31,110 nt of DNA from G013214665 sp964649815 (GTDB lineage: Bacteria > Pseudomonadota > Alphaproteobacteria > Rhodobacterales > Rhodobacteraceae): the NCBI GenBank assembly GCA_964649815.1, contig CAZYQC010000039.1, positions 1 to 31,110 of the forward strand, written 5' to 3'. Numbering within the stretch: position 1 is the first letter of the stretch; each line of letters opens with the position of its first letter. A program made the translations under genes and the position numbers. A model generated the notes under the pieces. The model ran no database searches, was not told where the DNA came from, and saw nothing but the letters and a program-made list of their open reading frames with translations. Shown piece after piece: positions 1 to 5,795 of the stretch.

Positions 1-383
1 CGCTGCGCTGGGGCGACGCGCACCAAGCCACACATGACCATGAGGTTTTGGGCGAAGTGCCTGTCCTGCGCTATTTCGTAAACATTCGACAATCGACAAG
101 CGGCGGCGACAACACGCTTTTGCGCGGCAAATCGTCAGGCAAGGCCCCCAACCCTTTTCACAACGTGCACGGTGCTGGATACCGCGGGGTCTATGATTTT
201 GCCGACCCCGACAGCTCGGTCTTTGTGATCTCGACGGGCCAGTCGGGTCATTTCCTGTCGCGGCATTACGATGATCTGGCACAGCTTTGGCGGCGCGGTG
301 AATACATTCCCATGTCACTTGACCAAGATCTCGCCCGCGCGGCCTCGGTGGGCGTGACACGGCTGCGCCCGACAAACCGCTGA
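1..383 (+). CDS. Penicillin acylase family protein, C-terminal fragment
   Basis: The reading frame is already open at the window edge (first full codon at base 3), so about 126 C-terminal residues of a longer protein are visible. The segment WGDAHQATHDHEVLG, followed by a G-D-N-T-L-L-R-G loop, SGQSGH and a final W-x-x-G-x-Y-x-P-M block, is typical of the beta-subunit end of N-terminal-nucleophile hydrolases of the penicillin acylase (peptidase S45) family. These hydrolyse amide bonds in substrates such as beta-lactams or acyl-homoserine lactones and are usually exported to the periplasm. The catalytic Ser and signal peptide lie outside the window, so the substrate cannot be told. The stop codon overlaps the start of the next gene by one base (TGATG), which suggests translational coupling. 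Confidence 0.85.
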   Translation, partial: LRWGDAHQATHDHEVLGEVPVLRYFVNIRQSTSGGDNTLLRGKSSGKAPNPFHNVHGAGYRGVYDFADPDSSVFVISTGQSGHFLSRHYDDLAQLWRRGEYIPMSLDQDLARAASVGVTRLRPTNR

Positions 384-961
384 TGGCCCGCCTGATTGCC
401 TTCAACAAACCGTTTGGCGTGCTTTCGCAATTCACCGACAAAGGCACCGAGGGCACACAGCGCCCGACCCTCTCGGCCTATATTGACGTGCCAGGCGTCT
501 ACCCTGCGGGCCGTCTGGATCGCGACAGTGAAGGGTTGCTTTTGTTGACCGATGACGGGCGGCTCCAAGCCCGCATCGCGCATCCCAAGCACAAGCTTGA
601 GAAAACCTATCTGGTCCAAGTTGAAGGCGCGCCAAACCAAGACGCGCTGGCGGCCCTGCAACAGGGTGTGACGCTCAAAGACGGCCCCACCAAACCCGCC
701 AAAGCGCGCATGGTGTCAGAGCCCGATTGGCTCTGGCCTCGGGATCCGCCAATTCGCTATCGCGCAAACATTCCCGAGACCTGGCTCGAAATCACGATCG
801 CGGAAGGTCGAAACCGCCAAGTCCGGCGGATGACGGCCCATGTGGGCCACCCAACGCTTCGCCTGATCCGTGTTCAGATCGGCCCGTGGACGCTTGGGCC
901 CTTGGCGCCCGGCCTTTGGCAGGATGCGCCGCTTCATCGCGTGCCACCGCCCGGGCGTTAA
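383..961 (+). CDS. rluE: 23S rRNA pseudouridine synthase (RluE-like, RsuA/RluB/E/F family)
   Basis: This cytoplasmic RNA-modifying enzyme isomerises a uridine in rRNA. In Escherichia coli the family member RluE modifies U2457 of 23S rRNA. The 192-residue protein begins FNKPFGVLSQFT, has the catalytic-Asp motif GRLDRDSEGLLLLT (Asp46), and ends with the family's EGRNRQVRRMTAHVGHPTLRLIR segment. It lacks the N-terminal S4 domain of RsuA/RluB, as expected for RluE. The start is fixed by the one-base overlap with the upstream acylase stop codon. The two genes are probably co-transcribed although their functions look unrelated. Assignment to RluE rather than another short RsuA-family enzyme rests on length and motif spacing. 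Confidence 0.9.
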   Translation: MARLIAFNKPFGVLSQFTDKGTEGTQRPTLSAYIDVPGVYPAGRLDRDSEGLLLLTDDGRLQARIAHPKHKLEKTYLVQVEGAPNQDALAALQQGVTLKDGPTKPAKARMVSEPDWLWPRDPPIRYRANIPETWLEITIAEGRNRQVRRMTAHVGHPTLRLIRVQIGPWTLGPLAPGLWQDAPLHRVPPPGR

Positions 962-1019
962 CGCACAGCACCTGTCGATAGCGTTTGTGCCACGACGGCA
1001 TGTTGCCTAGTCTCGGACC

Positions 1020-2174
1020 ATGTCAAATGCGCCCATCACCTCGATCGACCTTGCCGCGTTCAACGCCGACCCCTATCCGACGCTTGCACACATGCGCGCC
1101 AATGCGCCCATCACCTTTGTGCCTGAACTTGGGGCCACATTGATGGCGCGTCGCGATGACATTCACCGCCATGAAAAACGCACAAGCGTGTTTTCTTCGT
1201 ACCAGCCCGACGGGCTGATGAGCGTCTTGATGGGTGAAAACATGATGCGCAAAGATGGCGCGGCCCATATGGCCGAGCGCAAGGCGCTTTTCCCAGCTTT
1301 GTCGCCCAAAACCGTGCAATCCCATTGGAAGCCGATTTTTGAGGCCGAGACCGATCAGATCCTGGCTGCGCTGAAACCGCGCGGCGCCTGTGACTTGGTC
1401 ACGGATTTCGCCATGCCGGTTTCAGCCGCCGCTTTGCGCGCGATCACCGGCCTTACGGATATGCCAAATGCGCGCATGGACGCGGTCAGTCAGGCCATGA
1501 TCGACGGATGCGCAAATTACGCGGGCGTCCCCGAGATCCGAGAACGGTGCAACGCCGCCACCGCAGAAATTGACGCGCATATCGGCAGCATGTGGCACAC
1601 GGCCAGCGCGCAATCTGCGCTTAGCGTCATGCGCAACGCACAGATGGCCGATCCCAGCATCCGCGCCAACATCAAGCTCATTATCTCGGGCGGTCAAAAC
1701 GAACCGCGCGACGCCATCGCAGGCGCGGCCTTTGCTTTGCTCGCGCATCCCGACCAATTGGCACAGGTGCAAAAGGGCCAAGCCACCTGGGCGGATGTGT
1801 TTTCGGAATATGCCCGCTGGATGGCGCCAATTGGCATGTCGCCTCGACGCGTCGCCCTTCCCGATAACATAGACGGGATCACTTTCGAGCCTGAGGATCG
1901 CGTCTTTTTCATGTTTGGCTCTGCTGGCCATGACGAAACGCATTTCAAAGACCCAACCCGATTTGACATCACCCGCGACACGCAACCTGCAATCAGCTTT
2001 GGGGCCGGTCCTCATTTCTGCGCAGGCGCGGCAGCGGCCCGGTGCCTGATCACCGAGGTTGCCTTGCCCATGCTTTTTGAACGCCTGCCAAAGCTCGCGT
2101 TGTCCGGCCCGGTCGAGTTTACCGGCTGGGCCTTTCGCGGGCCAAGGCACGTGCCTGTCACTTGGGACGTATAA
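1020..2174 (+). CDS. Cytochrome P450
   Basis: This 384-residue soluble heme monooxygenase-like protein has the Cys-ligand signature FGAGPHFCAG at residues 327-336 (heme thiolate Cys334). The K-helix ExxR is EYAR at 263-266, and an HEKR segment lies near residue 51. The I-helix reads GGQNEPRD at 224-231, where most P450s have (A/G)Gx(D/E)T. The proton-relay acid-alcohol pair is therefore replaced by N-E-P-R. This variant is known in several alphaproteobacterial P450s and may mean altered oxygen activation or peroxide use (inference). There is no signal peptide or membrane anchor, as in other bacterial P450s. No ferredoxin or ferredoxin reductase is adjacent, so redox partners must be encoded elsewhere. 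The substrate is unknown. Confidence 0.93.
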   Translation: MSNAPITSIDLAAFNADPYPTLAHMRANAPITFVPELGATLMARRDDIHRHEKRTSVFSSYQPDGLMSVLMGENMMRKDGAAHMAERKALFPALSPKTVQSHWKPIFEAETDQILAALKPRGACDLVTDFAMPVSAAALRAITGLTDMPNARMDAVSQAMIDGCANYAGVPEIRERCNAATAEIDAHIGSMWHTASAQSALSVMRNAQMADPSIRANIKLIISGGQNEPRDAIAGAAFALLAHPDQLAQVQKGQATWADVFSEYARWMAPIGMSPRRVALPDNIDGITFEPEDRVFFMFGSAGHDETHFKDPTRFDITRDTQPAISFGAGPHFCAGAAAARCLITEVALPMLFERLPKLALSGPVEFTGWAFRGPRHVPVTWDV

Positions 2175-2213
2175 ACGCTTGCCCCACGGTGCGCGCGACC
2201 CCATATCCCGCTT

Positions 2214-2906
2214 ATGCTGAAATTCGCCCCTATCCTCCTTGCTGTGCTCTACGGCCTTGCGATGTATCGGTTCTCGGTCTGGCGCACGGGGCGCGAGCTG
2301 GATGCAAAATCGACCGAGCTTGTGGACCCCTTGCTGGGTCATATGACAGACCGTATGGCCGCCGCTTTGGATCTGGATCGGATCAAAGTCTTTATCTACG
2401 AAATCGCGCCGGTAAACGGGCTGGCCGCCCCGGATGGACGCATCTTTATTACGCGCGGATTTTACAACAAATTCCGTCAAGGTGAGGTCAGCGCCGACGA
2501 AATGGCGAGTGTGATTGCCCATGAACTTGGGCATGTGGCCCTTGGGCATACCCGCCGCCGCATGATCGATTTCTCTGGCCAAAACGCCTTGCGCACAGCG
2601 CTTGCGATGGTGCTGAGCCGCTTTATCCCGGGCGTTGGCGTCTGGATCGCCAACTTTCTCACTACTCTTTTGGCCGCGCGTTTGTCGCGGGGCGATGAAT
2701 ACGAGGCGGATGCCTATGCGGCTGCTTTGCTGGCCAAAGCGGGCATTGGCGTCGGCCCTCAAATCAGCCTCTTTCGCAAGCTTGAGGCGTTGACCCAAAG
2801 CAATGCGGGCGCGGCACCTGCGTGGCTGCTGAGCCACCCCAAAACAGAAGAGCGTATTGCCGCGTTGCAAAAGCTTGAGGCGAAATGGGGTTTGGAACGG
2901 ACCTGA
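2214..2906 (+). CDS. M48 family zinc metalloprotease (membrane-anchored)
   Basis: This 230-residue protein has a hydrophobic N-terminal segment (about residues 4-23) that probably anchors it in the membrane. The zinc-binding motif HELGH is at 103-107. The third ligand is probably Glu162 in SRGDEYEAD, the usual S-R-x-x-E-x-x-A-D pattern of M48 peptidases. The C-terminal LLSHPKTEERIAAL is the conserved final block of this family (Oma1/HtpX/BepA-like), where the His helps form the active-site cleft. A role in membrane or envelope protein quality control is likely but inferred. It follows the P450 by 39 bases on the same strand and may share its transcript. It converges with the PIN gene, leaving only four bases between the stop codons. 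Confidence 0.92.
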   Translation: MLKFAPILLAVLYGLAMYRFSVWRTGRELDAKSTELVDPLLGHMTDRMAAALDLDRIKVFIYEIAPVNGLAAPDGRIFITRGFYNKFRQGEVSADEMASVIAHELGHVALGHTRRRMIDFSGQNALRTALAMVLSRFIPGVGVWIANFLTTLLAARLSRGDEYEADAYAAALLAKAGIGVGPQISLFRKLEALTQSNAGAAPAWLLSHPKTEERIAALQKLEAKWGLERT

Positions 2907-2910
2907 CGCC

Positions 2911-3453
2911 CTAGCCGTCCAGCGCGCGCCCCAGTCGCGGCATCCGCGCCTTTTTCAGCAAGCCGCGCATCGTCCAGTCTTCGCCAGACATATGCCGCGC
3001 TTGGGCAAGCACGCGTGCAGCAACGCTTTCGACGGTCCTTGGATTGGTTTGCCAGCACTGGAACAGATACCCATCCGGGTCGACCCGCGCGAGCCCCTCT
3101 TCGGCCAGAATGTGACGCGGAAAATCCTTTGCATTCATGGTCATGATCGCGTCCGCATGCGCGGCCTCGGCCGCCGCAAGCACATGAATATCGCCAGGGT
3201 CAGGCAACCAGAACCGGTTTTCTTTTTCCGCCGGATAAGCCACCTGTCCCTTTGGCCACGCGGCCTTGAGCAACGCGATTTCGCCGCGCGCCTGCGCCTC
3301 TCCGCCAGGGCCGAGTTTGGCCGCAGCCCGCGCCCATTCCTCAAGGATCCGCTCAGACCAAAAGGGCGTGAACAGCCCCTGGCTGGCCACCCCCAAAAGA
3401 ACCTCGCGCATCACCGTGGGGAACAGAACATTCGCATCCAGCAAAATTTTCAT
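2911..3453 (-). CDS. PIN domain-containing protein (RSP_2648 family)
   Basis: This 180-residue protein opens with MKILLDANVLFPTV, the first acidic strand of a PIN nuclease fold (Asp6). Further acidic residues lie at Glu39 and at Asp85/Asp88 in LPDPGDIHVLAAAEAA. The MTMNAKDFP block (Asp110) matches the conserved PIN end. These are candidate Mg2+ ligands for a ribonuclease. The length and the extended C-terminus (110-180) are unlike a typical 130-residue VapC toxin, and no antitoxin gene is present. The start codon overlaps the stop of the upstream RNA methyltransferase by four bases (ATGA), so the two are translationally coupled. This pairing is conserved in Rhodobacteraceae (the RSP_2647/RSP_2648 families). 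A joint role in RNA metabolism is an inference. Confidence 0.87.
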   Translation of the reverse strand: MKILLDANVLFPTVMREVLLGVASQGLFTPFWSERILEEWARAAAKLGPGGEAQARGEIALLKAAWPKGQVAYPAEKENRFWLPDPGDIHVLAAAEAAHADAIMTMNAKDFPRHILAEEGLARVDPDGYLFQCWQTNPRTVESVAARVLAQARHMSGEDWTMRGLLKKARMPRLGRALDG

Positions 3454-4640
3454 AGCGCGAAGAACAAGGCCTTGAGATACCCGCTTTCGGCCAGTTGCGG
3501 CATCAACGGGTGGTCAGGTCCGGCAAACCCTTGATGGATCAAACGCCCATTGCGCCCGGCGCGCCCGATGCCGCGCACCGATGCTGCACGAAATGCATCC
3601 AGCCCCGCTGCGTGAGAGCATGAGCAAAGCGCCAAAACGCCGCCGGGCGCCACCAAAGGCGCCGCCAGCCGCGCAATCCGTTCATAGGCCCTAAGCCCCG
3701 CGTCCAAGGCCGCTTTGGTCGGCGCAAAGGCCGGTGGATCGCATACGACCACATCAAACCGCCTGCCTTCGCCGTCCAGCGCGCTCAGCGCGTCGAACGC
3801 ATCGCTTTTGCGCGTCTCAAAGCGGTCCGCGACCCCCATGCGCGCGGCCCCCTCGGCCGCAAGATCCAGCGCATTTTGCGACCCATCGACCGCAAGCGCC
3901 GTTTGCGCACCGCCTGCCAAAGCGGCCAAGCCAAAGCCGCCCACATGCGAAAACACGTCAAGCACGGTTGCGCCCTTGGCCAATGTCGCCAGAAAGGCAT
4001 GGTTCGGGCGTTGATCGTAGAACAGCCCGGTTTTTTGCCCGCCCGTGACATCGGCCATATAGATCGCCCCGTTCATGGGCACCGGGATCGGTGCATCGGG
4101 CGCCGTGCCGCGCAAAACCGCATCCTGATCGTCCAGGCCCTCCAACGTGCGGGACCGTCCGCTGGCACTTTTCAAAAGGGTCGTGACACCGGTCACCGCT
4201 GCCACAGCCTCGGTCAAATCCTGCACATGCACCTCTGCCCATGCCGCATTCGGCTGGATGACGGCCACATCGCCGAAACGATCAATGATGACACCCGGAA
4301 AACCATCCGCCTCGGCATGGACAAGCCGATAGTAAGGCGCATCGAACAGCCGCTCGCGCAGCGCTAATGCCGCCTGCAGCCGTCGCTCGATCCAGGGCCG
4401 CGAGACGTCGGCCTCGGGATCCTGGTCCATCACACGCGCTATGATTTTTGAGCCGGGGTTCACCGTGACCAAGGCAAGGGGTTTACGCTCGGCGTCTTCG
4501 AGCCGCGCCAACGTGCCGGGGGTCAGGTTTTTGGTGCGCCGGTCGACCACCAGCTCATTGGCATAGACCCAAGGAAATCCATGCCGAATTCGACGCGGAT
4601 TGATCTTTGGGCGCAGTCGGACAACAGGATGATCAGTCAA
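3450..4640 (-). CDS. Class I SAM-dependent RNA methyltransferase (RSP_2647 family, RlmI-like)
   Basis: This 396-residue protein resembles RlmI, which makes m5C in 23S rRNA. An N-terminal PUA-like region includes RIRHGFPWVYANEL (18-30). A linker follows, then a Rossmann methyltransferase domain with the SAM motif VLDVFSHVGGFG at 227-238, an acidic VDGS at 251-254, the catalytic-region motif DPPAF at 301-305 and CSCSH at 339-343. The target base cannot be read from sequence. The start is a TTG at 4640: no in-frame ATG or GTG is available before the conserved VRLRPK segment, and no clear Shine-Dalgarno sequence precedes it, so expression may be low. The upstream lipoprotein gene ends in a terminator hairpin only 14 bases before this start. 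The 3' end overlaps the PIN gene by four bases. Confidence 0.88.
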   Translation of the reverse strand: MTDHPVVRLRPKINPRRIRHGFPWVYANELVVDRRTKNLTPGTLARLEDAERKPLALVTVNPGSKIIARVMDQDPEADVSRPWIERRLQAALALRERLFDAPYYRLVHAEADGFPGVIIDRFGDVAVIQPNAAWAEVHVQDLTEAVAAVTGVTTLLKSASGRSRTLEGLDDQDAVLRGTAPDAPIPVPMNGAIYMADVTGGQKTGLFYDQRPNHAFLATLAKGATVLDVFSHVGGFGLAALAGGAQTALAVDGSQNALDLAAEGAARMGVADRFETRKSDAFDALSALDGEGRRFDVVVCDPPAFAPTKAALDAGLRAYERIARLAAPLVAPGGVLALCSCSHAAGLDAFRAASVRGIGRAGRNGRLIHQGFAGPDHPLMPQLAESGYLKALFFAL

Positions 4641-4654
4641 AAGGCAGGTTTCCC

Positions 4655-4683
4655 AAACAGAAAAGGACGCTCGCTGAGCGCCC
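4655..4683 (-). terminator. Rho-independent terminator of the lipoprotein gene
   Basis: Read on the minus strand, GGGCGCTC and GAGCGTCC form an eight-pair stem (one G-U) with a three-base loop, followed by TTTTCTGTTT. It lies 33 bases after the lipoprotein stop codon and immediately before the TTG start of the RNA methyltransferase. It would therefore both end the lipoprotein message and limit read-through into the methyltransferase-PIN pair. Confidence 0.75.
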
Positions 4684-4715
4684 TTCCCTACCGTGATCCA
4701 AGCCCGTCGAAAAGA

Positions 4716-5354
4716 TCAGAGACGGTTTAGCTGCTGCATTAGTCCCAAGCGGGAGTTTTCATATCCCTCTGGCTTGGTCAGCTCGTCTTGAATAACCTTG
4801 GCCAAATGCGCCTCGATGCGCACGCGCTGTGTCTCTCCGCGTCCGTCCGCGGCAATCGCTTCGAGCCCGCCATAAGCCCGCAAATCAGCTGACACGATGC
4901 TCCGCTCGCGCAGCGGCGCGCCGGTTGTGGGGTCGAGCACGTCCAATGCAAAGACGATGTTATGCACCCCGCCAATGCTGTAGCGCGCCTTTTCGGTCAC
5001 GCCGTGAAAGCGCTGAACTTCGACAACCAGATCAACGGGATACGCGCCGTTGATATCCGCAGCGCCTTTTGACAGGCCGTCATACATCAGCTGCGCGACC
5101 TGTTGATGCCGATCGCCCAGCGGCTCGCCACGCCAGACGATATCGCCCGACGGGTAATAAGAATTCGCTTCGGAAACGCGCAAGCTTTTTGGAACCTGAA
5201 CGCGGATATCAGCGACCGCAAAGGATGGCGTCGCGGCAATTGCGCCGGGGTTAATCGTTTCAAACGAAGCATTACGGGACGCGATACGCGCGTCTGCACA
5301 GGCGGAAACCAAACCGGCCGTAGCCAGCAAAACAATCACTTTAATGGCTTTCAT
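4716..5354 (-). CDS. Lipoprotein, DUF6778-like
   Basis: From the ATG at 5354 the protein has 212 residues and begins MKAIKVIVLLATAGLVSAC, a signal peptide with lipobox and lipidation Cys19. It is therefore predicted to be exported and lipid-anchored. I chose this start over the upstream in-frame one at 5405 because it follows a strong GAGGAGG ribosome-binding site (5360-5366) and places the signal peptide at the N-terminus. The mature part (FAVADIRVQVPKSLRVSEAN, GDIVWRGEPLGDR, VEVQRFHGVTEKARYSIGG) resembles a Rhodobacterales-restricted lipoprotein family that I recall as DUF6778. Its function is unknown. It is followed by its own terminator, so it is probably monocistronic. Confidence 0.85.
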   Translation of the reverse strand: MKAIKVIVLLATAGLVSACADARIASRNASFETINPGAIAATPSFAVADIRVQVPKSLRVSEANSYYPSGDIVWRGEPLGDRHQQVAQLMYDGLSKGAADINGAYPVDLVVEVQRFHGVTEKARYSIGGVHNIVFALDVLDPTTGAPLRERSIVSADLRAYGGLEAIAADGRGETQRVRIEAHLAKVIQDELTKPEGYENSRLGLMQQLNRL

Positions 5355-5359
5355 GTCAG

Positions 5360-5366
5360 CCTCCTC
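5360..5366 (-). promoter_or_regulatory. Ribosome-binding site that sets the lipoprotein start
   Basis: On the minus strand GAGGAGG lies five bases before the ATG at 5354. It is a near-perfect Shine-Dalgarno match and supports that start over the in-frame codon 51 bases upstream. Confidence 0.8.
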
Positions 5367-5504
5367 AGTCTGCGCGACAAACACAGCGCGCGTGGTCTTT
5401 CGCAAACCGAGATGCAGATAGATTGTGGCAAACTTTAGGACATTTTTCGCAGAAACGAAGAAGTTTGGTTCCGATTTGGAAACGATCGGACGCCGTCGCG
5501 CCCG

Positions 5505-5786
5505 CTAATCCCGCGGTCGGGATCGCCATCCACCGCGCCGTCTTGGGGCCGCCATCCCGCCCAGACCTTCCTTCAGAACCTCGGTCATCGGGTGGTCGGG
5601 CGCTTGGGAGCCGTGGAACGACAACAAACGCCGGATGGTCGCAGCTGTGTCAGCCTCCAGCGGCAGCGACAGGGCCCAGTCCAAAAAAATGGACCGGCAT
5701 TCGGGCTTGGTGATGCCTTCGATGCGATAAGCCTCGGTGATCAGCCCTTTTGGGTCGTTCTCGTCACCTTTGCGCGACTGCGGCAT
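5505..5786 (-). CDS. Small conserved hypothetical protein downstream of glnE
   Basis: This 93-residue soluble protein starts nine bases after the glnE stop codon and is probably translated from the same message. Its core, LITEAYRIEGITKPECRSIFLDWALSLP followed by DHPMTEVLKEGL, resembles hypothetical proteins found after glnE in related Rhodobacteraceae. The last 15 residues are Arg-rich and low in complexity. There is no signal peptide, membrane segment or recognisable catalytic motif. A link to nitrogen regulation is suggested only by position. The gene is supported by its tight spacing, full-length frame and family-like composition. Confidence 0.72.
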   Translation of the reverse strand: MPQSRKGDENDPKGLITEAYRIEGITKPECRSIFLDWALSLPLEADTAATIRRLLSFHGSQAPDHPMTEVLKEGLGGMAAPRRRGGWRSRPRD

Positions 5787-5795
5787 GTTACGGTC

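Noticed and set aside
1422..2870. A 482-codon open frame antisense to the P450 and M48 genes
   Set aside because: GC-rich codon bias leaves long antisense frames open; the protein has no recognisable motifs and both sense genes are clear.
2911..3453. PIN gene as a VapBC toxin-antitoxin module
   Set aside because: No small antitoxin gene is adjacent; the overlapping partner is a methyltransferase and the PIN protein is longer than typical VapC.
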